Of a stretch of DNA of 64,000 nucleotides, positions 18,298 through 26,624 are shown in pieces. Both the position numbers and the translations under genes were made by a program. Source of the DNA: Verrucomicrobiota bacterium (GTDB lineage: Bacteria > Verrucomicrobiota > Verrucomicrobiia > Opitutales > Opitutaceae); NCBI GenBank assembly GCA_023457715.1, contig JAEWKR010000082.1, positions 21,369 to 85,368 of the forward strand. Direction: 5' to 3'. The stretch's first letter is position 1. Every line of letters starts with the position of its first letter. The notes under the pieces are model-generated. The model was not told the origin of the DNA. It was given only the letters and a program-made list of their open reading frames with translations, and made no database searches.

Positions 18298-19605
18298 TCA
18301 CTCCATCGTTTCGCCGGTCGGTTCCACCCGCGTTCCCGGGGCGCCCGGTCGGGCCACGGAACGAAATTCCGCGAACTTGCGCTCCAGCCGCTGCGCTTCC
18401 CGCAACGCGTCCCACATCGGCGGGTAAGGCTCGCGCACGAGCTCGCCGCCCCGGGCCGCCAGGTCCCACAGACCCATGCGCGCCCACATCGTCTGCTCGT
18501 GCCACTCGGGCATCCCCAGGATCGGATAGAGGCACACGCCGCGGAGCGGAATGCCCTCGTCGAGCAGGGTCTCGCACTCGTCGGCCAGCGTGCGGAGCCA
18601 GATCGGACGCATGTCGTCGACGTGCGAGGTCTCCGTCACGAGGAACTCACCACCATAGCGGCGCCAGACCTGCCGCAGCAGCCGCGCCAGCGGCCACCGG
18701 CGGGGATCGTCGACCGGTAGGGCGCACTCCTCGCGGCCGATCTCCCACTGGTTGGTCCAGTAGTAATTGACGCCCACAATATCCAGGTGGCGGCGGCTCC
18801 CGCCCAGCTCGGGCCGCAGGCGGCCGCACAGCATGTCCCAGGACTCAAACACCGCGCGCTGGTTGAAATCCTCCGCGTCGGCGTGTGGATCGAGATGGTC
18901 GCGCGGCGGCACCACCCGGCAGAGCGGGTCCGCATTGATCATCCGCGCGTCGGGCAGCACCCTGCGGATGGCGTCGATGCCGGCAATCGCCGCCCGGATG
19001 AGCGCCACCTTGAGCTCGGGGCCGCGGTCGGTGCAGTGCGGGGCGAACCGGCCGACCGTGCCGCCCGCCCACGACAGGAACGAGGGTTCGTTCACGGGCG
19101 TGAAATAATGCGGTCCCTCCCCGTCGGCGCCCACGAACTGCGCGGCCGCGTGGCAATACGCGGCGAAGCGGTGGACGAATTCCTCGCTGAACGGATCGAG
19201 ATCCACCGGGTATCCGTAATGGAAAAGATCCCACACAATCCGGATGCCGTGCCGGCGGCCGGCCTCCACGAACGGACGCACCGAGCTGAAATCCAGGCGC
19301 CCGCGCTGGTCGATCAGCGGCCAGCGCATCGCCTCGCGGGCGGCCAGCAGTCCGGCCTCGCGCAGCCGGCGGTAATCAGCGTCGGCGTGGCGGTCGTGCT
19401 GCGTTGCCTCGATCTGGTCGATGCGTTCCCGCCGCCGGTTGAATCCCGTCGCGGCTTCGAAGCCGGCGAAGAAAAAGCTGTCGAACAGCGGGCCGTGCTT
19501 TTCGTGGGCCAGCCGGGTGGCGCGGCGCGAGGCGCGCACCGGCCCCTCGGCCCCGGGGGAAAACGGGGACGGGCTGACGGGCTCGCGCTGGGCAGGCATG
19601 GTCAT
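18298..19605 (-). CDS. GH1-like clan GH-A glycosidase, downstream member of a pair
   Basis: A 435-residue TIM-barrel enzyme without signal peptide. Retaining clan GH-A residues are visible: acid/base E173 in FTPVNEPSF and likely nucleophile E325 in LVTETSHVD, with WDLFHYGYP at strand 3 as in GH1. The overall similarity to classical beta-glucosidases is weak, so it belongs to the distant GH1-like group often annotated as beta-glucosidase/6-phospho-beta-glucosidase. Substrate is unknown. It lies only 2 bases after the stop of its paralogue (19608-20903), so both are co-transcribed and were probably produced by duplication. The C-terminal 30 residues (VARPGAPGTRVEP) are low-complexity. Confidence 0.75.
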   Translation of the reverse strand: MTMPAQREPVSPSPFSPGAEGPVRASRRATRLAHEKHGPLFDSFFFAGFEAATGFNRRRERIDQIEATQHDRHADADYRRLREAGLLAAREAMRWPLIDQRGRLDFSSVRPFVEAGRRHGIRIVWDLFHYGYPVDLDPFSEEFVHRFAAYCHAAAQFVGADGEGPHYFTPVNEPSFLSWAGGTVGRFAPHCTDRGPELKVALIRAAIAGIDAIRRVLPDARMINADPLCRVVPPRDHLDPHADAEDFNQRAVFESWDMLCGRLRPELGGSRRHLDIVGVNYYWTNQWEIGREECALPVDDPRRWPLARLLRQVWRRYGGEFLVTETSHVDDMRPIWLRTLADECETLLDEGIPLRGVCLYPILGMPEWHEQTMWARMGLWDLAARGGELVREPYPPMWDALREAQRLERKFAEFRSVARPGAPGTRVEPTGETME

Positions 19606-19607
19606 GG

Positions 19608-20903
19608 TCAATGCACGCCCGCGCTCGTCTCGACCCGAGCGCCGTTCAAACGGCCGACGGACTCCCGGTCGTCCACCAGCGCCCGGAACTGCTCCACCAG
19701 CGGGGTTGCGATTCGATCCATCTTTGCGTCGAGGTCCCACAGCCCCATCTGTTTCAAGTAATACTCCGGCGGGTGCTGGCCCTGCCGATACGCCCATGTC
19801 ACCAGGGCAAACAGCGGCCACCACGTGTAGCCCACCAGGGGGACGGCGGCCTCCCGCAGGCGGCGCACCGCCGCGACGGAGTCGCGCAGCCAGTCGGCGC
19901 GCCGGCCGACGGATCCGACGGACGCGGTTTCCGACACAAACACGGGCGAACGGTAACGGTCCCAGTACAGCCGACCGAGGCGCTCCACGATGTCGGCATC
20001 CGCATATTGCATCGCCCAGCGCAGGCCGCCGGGGCGCGTGCGGCGGGCCACCTTGTACGTGAACATCGGATAGAGATTGATCCCCACCAGCGGGAGCGGG
20101 ATCGCACGGTCGTGGAACCAGGCCAGGTCCGCTTCGGTGGCCCCGTGCGTGATCAGCCACGACCAGAGCGAATGTCCCGGACGCACCCGGCCGCTGACGA
20201 GATCCAGGGCGAGGAACACAATCTCCTGGCGATGGTGCGCCTCGGCCTCGAACTCGGGCAGCCCGCTGACGTAAAGGTCGGTGGCGTCGACATGGGCCAT
20301 GACGGTCTCCGGATCCACCGCGCCCAACGCCCGCGCGGTCTCGACGATGCCCCGGCACGCGCCGAGCATCACCGCGACGAAGCCCCGCCAGCCGCGTCGA
20401 TGGGGCGGCCACCAGCCGAGCCGCCCGCAGTACCAGGCCGTGATGCGCGGTTCGTTCAGCGGCGTGTACGCGAAGACCCGGCCGCGCAAACGTTCCGCCA
20501 GTCGCGCCGCATAGTCCGCCATGTAGCTGGAAAAATCCCGGTTGAGGTAGGCGCCCTCGATCCAGGCGGGCAGACCGTAGTGCACGAGATCGATGATCGG
20601 CTCGATGTTGAGTTCGAGGAGACGGTCGACGGCCCGATCCACGAAGTCCCACTCCCACGCGCCGCGGCGCGGCTGGATGCGATGCCACGGCACCCCGTAG
20701 CGCGCCGCCTGCACGTGGATCTCGCGCATCAGGCCGAGGTCGGCATGCCAGCGCGTGTAATGCTGGGTGAGCTCGTACTCGTCGAGCGTTCGGCCGGTCT
20801 GGGGCCACGGGGCCGTGATGAAGGTATCCTCGATGCCGGTGGCCCAGAGGAACGTGTCCGGCTCGGTCAGCCGGGGCAGGGAAGACTGTCGCAGCAAAGT
20901 CAT
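19608..20903 (-). CDS. GH1-like clan GH-A glycosidase, upstream member of a pair
   Basis: A 431-residue cytoplasmic TIM-barrel protein with FLWATGIEDTFI at the N-terminus, acid/base E151 in YTPLNEPRIT, and likely nucleophile E325 in VFVSETASVG. The N-terminal phrase and the NEP/ET pair are those of the GH1-like domain that in other bacteria is fused to an RmlD-type sugar reductase; here the reductase is absent. It shares its barrel plan with the following gene but the two are clearly diverged, so they may act on different linkages of one substrate or form a hetero-oligomer. Transcription starts in the 251-base gap to 21155, where no operator-like palindrome was found. Confidence 0.75.
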   Translation of the reverse strand: MTLLRQSSLPRLTEPDTFLWATGIEDTFITAPWPQTGRTLDEYELTQHYTRWHADLGLMREIHVQAARYGVPWHRIQPRRGAWEWDFVDRAVDRLLELNIEPIIDLVHYGLPAWIEGAYLNRDFSSYMADYAARLAERLRGRVFAYTPLNEPRITAWYCGRLGWWPPHRRGWRGFVAVMLGACRGIVETARALGAVDPETVMAHVDATDLYVSGLPEFEAEAHHRQEIVFLALDLVSGRVRPGHSLWSWLITHGATEADLAWFHDRAIPLPLVGINLYPMFTYKVARRTRPGGLRWAMQYADADIVERLGRLYWDRYRSPVFVSETASVGSVGRRADWLRDSVAAVRRLREAAVPLVGYTWWPLFALVTWAYRQGQHPPEYYLKQMGLWDLDAKMDRIATPLVEQFRALVDDRESVGRLNGARVETSAGVH

Positions 20904-21154
20904 GGTGGTTTCGAAGCGGTTACTCGTCGACGCGTCCAATCCACCCGGGGGCCCGATGCGCCATGGAATCACCCTCGACGCAGGCGTCGCCCCGCGCAAC
21001 CCGTCCGGCTCCCGTGCATTCTCGGAGCGTCCCATGGGAAATCCCGCCATCGACACCCCGAAATCCCACCCGGTGCCAGGCTCGTGCCGGGCGGAGTCTC
21101 CCCACCCGCCGTGGTCGTGAAGGTCTCGAACCGAGCGACGACCTGGAGTTGGTC

Positions 21155-21775
21155 CTATTCCTCCTCGTCTTCGATCTCGGGCGGCTGAAGGGCAGTCAGC
21201 AGCCGGTCGAGTTCCCCCTGCGTGGGGTTGCGAAGGGAAAGCACGGTCAGCACCGCCTCGCCGGCCGGGAGTGTGACCCGCGTCTCGGCGCCAGCTGCGA
21301 GGCCCAGCACCGCCTGGGCCAGCGGAGAATTATGCGGGAGGCACTCGATGCCGGACTCGGGATCCGTCGCGGTTTCCCCGTGGGTGGTGATGAGAAAGGT
21401 GAACCGATGCCCGCGCTTCGTGGCGACATCCTGTTTCTGCAGCGTGATTACGTGGCCGAGTTGCACGGTCCCCGTGGGCTTCGTGAGCCAGGTCGACGGG
21501 TCCACCTCGATGAAGGTGTTGCGGGCCACGAAACGGTCGAGCGCGGTCATCTTGCGGTCCACCGCCCGAATCGCGTCCTTCGCCGCCTTGAAGCCGAAAT
21601 TCTCGCGCAGGTCTCCCTGGCTGTGCGCCTCGACCTTGTCCTTCACCAAATCGACCCGCTTCGCCTTCAGCGCCTCGAACTGCTCCGCCAGCACGCGGTT
21701 GTACCCCGGCCGGACGTAGATCGTCGTCGGCGCGGGTGGCGGAAGGCGAAAAATGTTTTTGCGCTTGAGGGGCAT
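21155..21775 (-). CDS. GreA/GreB-like transcription elongation factor family protein
   Basis: A 206-residue protein. The N-terminal helical half contains HSQGDLRENFGFKAAKDAIR (residues 51-70), the equivalent of the GreA coiled-coil tip motif QGDLxENxEYxxAK, whose acidic residues reach into RNA polymerase to stimulate cleavage of backtracked RNA. The C-terminal half keeps the FKBP-like GreA_GreB fold (NSPLAQAVLGLAAGAETRVTLPAGE). A longer, basic N-terminus and an acidic tail (EIEDEEE) distinguish it from standard GreA. It may be a paralogue acting on RNA polymerase under special conditions rather than the housekeeping factor. Confidence 0.8.
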   Translation of the reverse strand: MPLKRKNIFRLPPPAPTTIYVRPGYNRVLAEQFEALKAKRVDLVKDKVEAHSQGDLRENFGFKAAKDAIRAVDRKMTALDRFVARNTFIEVDPSTWLTKPTGTVQLGHVITLQKQDVATKRGHRFTFLITTHGETATDPESGIECLPHNSPLAQAVLGLAAGAETRVTLPAGEAVLTVLSLRNPTQGELDRLLTALQPPEIEDEEE

Positions 21776-21805
21776 GGGCGGCCGGCGGAGGCGACGAGGT
21801 CAGTT

Positions 21806-21935
21806 TGGAGAATTGCGATTTGAGATCCGGAAACAGCGACGTTCGCGATCCCGACTCTCCTCTCAAAAATTTCCAATCTCAAACTCCCGGGGAGCGCTCC
21901 GTCCGCGCCGGTGTGAAATTTGAAATCCGAAATCA
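21806..21935. repeat. Scattered TTTGAGATC / GAAATTTGAAATC words
   Basis: Short AT-rich words (GATTTGAGATCC, AATTTCCAATCTCAAACTC, GTGAAATTTGAAATCCGAAATC) recur irregularly in both orientations. Equivalent denser arrays lie at 32388-32416 and 57634-57667. This gap otherwise holds only the promoter region of the 22056 gene. Confidence 0.5.
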
Positions 21936-21957
21936 GTAATTCCGCCGCAGGCGGCAG

Positions 21958-21969
21958 TCATCCGGGCGA
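21958..21969. promoter_or_regulatory. Putative operator, TCATCCGGGCGA
   Basis: Matches TCATCCGGATGA at 10 of 12 positions. It is 86 bases before the start at 22056, the same distance class as several other sites in the island. Confidence 0.4.
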
Positions 21970-22055
21970 ATGGCGCGCCCGTTGACCGGGGACGAAGCGT
22001 GGAGCCACAACCCTCGCGGGCCAGCTCCAACGTCACGTCAACCCTCGACCCACCC

Positions 22056-25000
22056 ATGAAATCCCCTCGTGATTTGCCCCGCCTGCTCCGCACCTGGAAA
22101 CGTATCGCCTGCGCGCTCCTTCTCGGCGCACCTCTCGCCTCCCCCGCCGCCGTCGCCGTCGATGCCTACGGCTGGACGGTCGTCACCCCCAGCGCCGACT
22201 CCCGGCTGGTTTACGTCAGCAGCTCCACCGGCAGCGATGCCAGCGACGGCCTCACTCCTGCCTCGCCCAAAGCCACGCTGGAAGCGGCCAACGCCCTGAT
22301 CCGGGACGGCTACCCTGATCACCTGCTGCTGCTCCGCGGCGACACCTTTGTCGCGAACAGCGCCACGCTGTACCGCTGGAAGAATGGCCGGAGCGCCGAC
22401 GAACCGGTCCTGCTGGGCGCCTACGGCGGCGCCTCCGCGCGGCCCGTCATCAAGCTCACCGACCGGCTGATCGACCACAACGGCCAGACGCGCAATTTCC
22501 AGGCCTACATCGGCGTCGACTTCTACAAGTCGAACAGCGACCCGGCCTCCGCCGACTTCACGAACGTCAGCGCCACCGAGGGCCTGCGCTTCGTCGGCGG
22601 CGGCGCCAACCTGCTGATCGAGGACTGCCGTCTCCGTTTCGTGGGCGCGGTATTCCAGAGTTACGACACCGGCCGTTACACGGACATCCGCTTCCGCCGG
22701 AACATTGTCGTCGACACCTGGGTGCACAACTCGGCCAACGACGGCGGGCGGCGGATCCAGGGGCTCTTCCTCAGCGAGGTCGACGGCTACACGATCGAGG
22801 AGAACTTTTTCGATCACAACGGCTGGAGCGAGGTCATACCGGGCGCCGGCGCGAACATGTACAATCACAACGTCTACGTGCAGTACGACAACGAGGCGGG
22901 CGGCATCATGCGCGGCAACCTCTTCGCCCGCGGCGCGGCCCACGGCCTCCAGGCCCGTTCCGGCGGCGTCGTGGATCGCAATCTCTTCGTCCTCAACGCC
23001 GTCTCCCTGAATGTCGGCGGCGTCGCGGCGCCCACCCACCCCGAGGTGCTCTCGTTCCCGAATCGCGCCCACGACAACGTGATCCTGAACGGTCGCACGA
23101 TGCACCCGACCGACTTCGATTTTCCGCGCACCGCGGCCCTCTGGGGGATCTGGGTGCCGGAATTCATTCCGGGGGTGAGCGTCGACGGCAATATCGTGGC
23201 CAACCGCGTCGGCGATGGCGCCAACAGCGCCTACGTCGGCGTGGAGAACATGAACTTCGGCGAGAACCTTTCCTACCAGTGGGACCCGTCCTTCGACACG
23301 TCCGACCCGGGCTGGCCGCACCCTGACGCCGATCTGGGCGACTATTATGCGGCCATCGGCGGAACTGACTCGACCCTCGCCTACCTCGCCTGGCAGCGCG
23401 AACGGCCCGCGGGTCAGCTGCCGTGGAACATGACCGCGTATTCCGCCATCAACTACATCCGCGAGGGCTTCAACCAGCCGAAGGTGCAGGGCTACTACGG
23501 CTATGCCGGCAACCCCGCGCCGATCGTGACCGTTTCAGCCACCGATGCGGATGCCGGCGAGCCGTCCAATCACGGCAGCTTCACGCTCACCGCGTCTCCC
23601 GCCCCGGCGACACCCGTCACCGTGACGGTGGCGGTTTCGGGAACCGCCACCAACGGTCAGGACTATGCGACGATCGGCCAGACGGTGACGATCGGCACCA
23701 GCGGCACCGCCACGGTTCCGGTCCTCGTGACCAACGATTCCACGCCGGAACTCCCCGAGACCGTGGTGCTCACCCTTTCCGAGGGCGGAGAGTACGTCGT
23801 CGGCGCGCAGGCTTCCGCCGTCGTGACCCTGACGGATGAGGATTCGGTCGGGATGCCCGTCCTGAAAATCACGGCGTCCGATGCGATCGCCGGCGAGCCC
23901 GCCGACTCCGGCCTGTTCACCCTGACCGCCACGCCGGCACCGTCCCATCCGATCCAGATCGACCTTGCCGTCAGCGGCACCGCCACCAGCGGCCAGGATT
24001 ACGCCAAGCTGCCCAAGAAGGTGAAGATCGGGCCGGGCGGCACGGCGACCATCGACCTGACGGTCAAGGAGGACACCCTGATCGAGGAGGACGAAACGGT
24101 CATCGTCACGGTGGAAGGCGGGAAGAAATACCTCGTGGATCCGTCCGCCGCATCCGCGACGGTCACGATCATCGACGATACGCCCGAAATCACGGTCATC
24201 GCGCCCGACGCGGCCGCGGGCGAGCCGGCAAACGGGGGCTCCTTCGCCGTCGTCGCCGAGCCCGCTCCCGCCTCGCCCATCACGGTGAACCTGACGATCG
24301 GCGGCACCGCCACGAATGGCACCGATTACGCCGCGCTGCCCACGAGCGTAACCATCGGCACGAGCGGTTGGGCGCCGCTCAATGTGGCCGTCAGCGACGA
24401 CGCGGAGATCGAAGGGACGGAGACCGTCGCGGTGACGGTGGCACCCGGGACCACGTACACCCTGGGCGAGCCGGCGACGGCCGAGGTTTCGATTGCGGAC
24501 GACGACGGTGCGTTGCCCGCCCCGTGGGTCAGCCACGACATCGGAGCCGTCGCGATTCCGGGCGAGGCCATTCACCAGAGCGGCACGTTCACGGTGAGCG
24601 GCTCCGGTGCCGACATCTGGGGAGGCAACGATCAGTTGCACTTCGTGCATCAGCCGGCCTCGGGGGACTGCGCCATCACCGCCCGCGTCGCCAGCATCGA
24701 GAACACGAGCACCGATGCAAAAGCCGGGGTCATGATCCGTTCCTCGCTGGCCTCCAATGCCCAGCACCTGTTGATGGAGATCATTCCCAACAATGCCGCG
24801 GAGACGATCTTCCGCTCCACCACCCCGGGCAACAGCGACTACATCTCCGGCGGATCCGCCACCGCGCCGCTGTGGGTGCGTGTCGTGCGCTCCGGCAACA
24901 GCTTCAGTGCCTACCGCTCGGCGGATGGCGCCAACTGGACGCTGGTCGGTACCCGCACCATTGCGATGCCGGCCGATGTCCAGATCGGGCTTGCCGTCTG

Positions 25001-25061
25001 CAGCAACGACAACACGGAACTCTGCACCGCGGTCTTCGACAACGTCAGTGTGACGCCCTGA
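22056..25061 (+). CDS. Secreted parallel beta-helix protein with three Calx-beta domains
   Basis: A 1001-residue exported protein. The signal peptide is followed by a roughly 450-residue beta-helix domain of the kind found in pectate-lyase-fold polysaccharide-binding or lyase proteins (GLRFVGGGANLLIEDCRLRF, TDIRFRRNIVVDTW, EENFFDHNGW, VDGNIVANR). Three Calx-beta-like domains follow (each with SDA or SATDADAGEP, GTATNGxDY and a final VTITDDD-like end), then a C-terminal jelly-roll-like domain (HQPASGDCAITARVASIE, AGVMIRSSL) similar to the DUF1349 group. It is likely a surface-attached glycan-active or glycan-binding protein. The paralogue at 50607-53312 has the same helix with different C-terminal modules. 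It is followed by a terminator at 25168. Confidence 0.85.
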   Translation: MKSPRDLPRLLRTWKRIACALLLGAPLASPAAVAVDAYGWTVVTPSADSRLVYVSSSTGSDASDGLTPASPKATLEAANALIRDGYPDHLLLLRGDTFVANSATLYRWKNGRSADEPVLLGAYGGASARPVIKLTDRLIDHNGQTRNFQAYIGVDFYKSNSDPASADFTNVSATEGLRFVGGGANLLIEDCRLRFVGAVFQSYDTGRYTDIRFRRNIVVDTWVHNSANDGGRRIQGLFLSEVDGYTIEENFFDHNGWSEVIPGAGANMYNHNVYVQYDNEAGGIMRGNLFARGAAHGLQARSGGVVDRNLFVLNAVSLNVGGVAAPTHPEVLSFPNRAHDNVILNGRTMHPTDFDFPRTAALWGIWVPEFIPGVSVDGNIVANRVGDGANSAYVGVENMNFGENLSYQWDPSFDTSDPGWPHPDADLGDYYAAIGGTDSTLAYLAWQRERPAGQLPWNMTAYSAINYIREGFNQPKVQGYYGYAGNPAPIVTVSATDADAGEPSNHGSFTLTASPAPATPVTVTVAVSGTATNGQDYATIGQTVTIGTSGTATVPVLVTNDSTPELPETVVLTLSEGGEYVVGAQASAVVTLTDEDSVGMPVLKITASDAIAGEPADSGLFTLTATPAPSHPIQIDLAVSGTATSGQDYAKLPKKVKIGPGGTATIDLTVKEDTLIEEDETVIVTVEGGKKYLVDPSAASATVTIIDDTPEITVIAPDAAAGEPANGGSFAVVAEPAPASPITVNLTIGGTATNGTDYAALPTSVTIGTSGWAPLNVAVSDDAEIEGTETVAVTVAPGTTYTLGEPATAEVSIADDDGALPAPWVSHDIGAVAIPGEAIHQSGTFTVSGSGADIWGGNDQLHFVHQPASGDCAITARVASIENTSTDAKAGVMIRSSLASNAQHLLMEIIPNNAAETIFRSTTPGNSDYISGGSATAPLWVRVVRSGNSFSAYRSADGANWTLVGTRTIAMPADVQIGLAVCSNDNTELCTAVFDNVSVTP

Positions 25062-25071
25062 CAACCGCCCT

Positions 25072-25160
25072 GGAAACGAAACCAGAACCAGAAACCAGAA
25101 GCTCGAAACGAAACTAGAAACCAGAAACTAGAAACGAGAAACCAGAAACCAGAAACAACC
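25072..25160. repeat. Heptamer-like array, word ACCAGAA / GAAACCA
   Basis: Purine-rich units (ACCAGAA, CTAGAAA, CGAGAAA) are repeated about twelve times in one orientation between the beta-helix gene and its terminator. Convergent with the GH1 gene. Confidence 0.75.
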
Positions 25161-25167
25161 AGCTCCC

Positions 25168-25199
25168 GCGCCCGGCCTGAACGCCGGGCGCTTTTTTTT
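25168..25199 (+). terminator. Intrinsic terminator
   Basis: A perfect 9-pair stem (GCGCCCGGC at 25168-25176 with GCCGGGCGC at 25183-25191) with a 6-base loop is followed by eight T residues. It ends transcription of the beta-helix gene. Confidence 0.9.
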
Positions 25200-25248
25200 C
25201 GCAGCTTTGCTCGAGAGAGCGAGGCCTCCCAGCCCTTGGATTCGCTCC

Positions 25249-26595
25249 CTACACGAGCCGGTTTTCCTGCACCACGGTGCGATACCAGTGCGCGCTCAGC
25301 TTCGGGATCCGCCGCTGGGTCGGATAATCGGTGTAGAAGAGTCCGAAGCGCTTCGCGTAGCCGTCGTGCCACTCGAAGTTATCCATCAGGGTCCACGCAA
25401 AGTAGCCTTTGACCGGCACGCCATCCTGGATCGCACGGTGCAGCTCCCGCAGATAATTGCGCACATAGTCCCGCCGGTGCAGATCGAGGATCTCCCCCCG
25501 CGCGTTCACGGTGTCGTCTTCGTAGCCGGCGCCATTCTCGCTGATGAAGATCTGCTTCACGCCATAGACCTCGTGCGCCAGCCGCGGTCCCCAGTACATC
25601 GCCTGCGGCGTGTGCAGGAGCCAATCGGGGTCCGAGCGCGGGTAATGCGGCGGGAACGGGAGTTCCTCCCAGCCCGGTCGGGCCGCCGCCCGCACGAAGT
25701 GACCGCGATAGATATTCAGGGCCAGGAAGTCGGTCGGGAGCGAAATCAGCGCGAAGTCCCCCTTGGCGACCCGGGGCCGCGCCGCCCCCTCCCGCTTGAG
25801 GTAGGCCTCGGCATAGCGGCCGCGATAGATCGGATCGAGGACACGGAGGTTCCCCGCCACAAAGGCCCGGCGCGCCGCGGCGGCATCGGGCTCCGTCTCG
25901 GTCACCGGAATGGGGATCCACGCGTTGTCCGCCAGCCCCACTCGCGACCCCCGCCGGCCGTGCTCGCGCACCGCCCGCACGGCGTGCCCGTGGCACAGCA
26001 GCGCGTGGTGAAAGGTCTGGTTGATCACGGCGGGCGTCTCCTGGGCGCCCGGCGCCTTGGGACCGCCGTTGTACCCCTGCTCCGTGAAGCAGAGGATTTC
26101 GTTGAGCGTAAACCAGTGCTTCACCCGGTCGCCCAGCGTCTTCACCGCCGTGTCGGCGAACCGCGCAAACGCGTCCACCGTCACGCGGGACCGCCACCCC
26201 CCGCGGTCCTCGAGCGCCTGCGGCAGATCCCAATGGAAGAACGTGACCCAGGGGTCGACTCCCGCCGCGAGCAGCGCATCGATGAGGCGATCGTAGTGAT
26301 CGAGACCCTTCTGGTTCAGCGGGCCGTCACCGGCGGGGTAAAGGCGCGGCCAGGCCAGCGAGAGCCGGAAGTGATTCACCCCCAGCCAGCGCAGCGCGGC
26401 AATGTCCTGCGGGTACCGGTGGTACGAGTCGCAGGCGATCGCCGGCGTGTCACCGTCCGCCACGCGGCCCGGTTCGCGCGAGAAGCGATCCCAGATGGAC
26501 TCACCTTTGCCGTCAGCCTGGGCGGCGCCTTCAATCTGTGGCGCCGCACTGGCGGCACCCCAGACGAAGCGACGGGGAAAGCGCAATGATTTCAT
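25249..26595 (-). CDS. GH1 beta-glucosidase
   Basis: A 448-residue enzyme without signal peptide, full family length. The N-terminal FVWGAASAAPQIEGA, FRLSLAWPRLYP, the acid/base E166 in TLNEILCF and nucleophile E353 in FISENGAGYED are all in place, as is the family's C-terminal YFAWTLMDNFEWHDGYAKRFG. The usual NEP is NEI here. GH1 enzymes release non-reducing beta-linked glucose or related sugars by retention in the cytoplasm. It is the last gene of a minus-strand operon; 29 bases separate it from the stop of the rhamnosidase gene. The start at 26595 (MKSLRF) is preferred; the longer frame upstream is a shadow of that gene. Confidence 0.93.
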   Translation of the reverse strand: MKSLRFPRRFVWGAASAAPQIEGAAQADGKGESIWDRFSREPGRVADGDTPAIACDSYHRYPQDIAALRWLGVNHFRLSLAWPRLYPAGDGPLNQKGLDHYDRLIDALLAAGVDPWVTFFHWDLPQALEDRGGWRSRVTVDAFARFADTAVKTLGDRVKHWFTLNEILCFTEQGYNGGPKAPGAQETPAVINQTFHHALLCHGHAVRAVREHGRRGSRVGLADNAWIPIPVTETEPDAAAARRAFVAGNLRVLDPIYRGRYAEAYLKREGAARPRVAKGDFALISLPTDFLALNIYRGHFVRAAARPGWEELPFPPHYPRSDPDWLLHTPQAMYWGPRLAHEVYGVKQIFISENGAGYEDDTVNARGEILDLHRRDYVRNYLRELHRAIQDGVPVKGYFAWTLMDNFEWHDGYAKRFGLFYTDYPTQRRIPKLSAHWYRTVVQENRLV

Positions 26596-26624
26596 AAACA
26601 CGAGCGCGACGCCACCAGGCGCGG

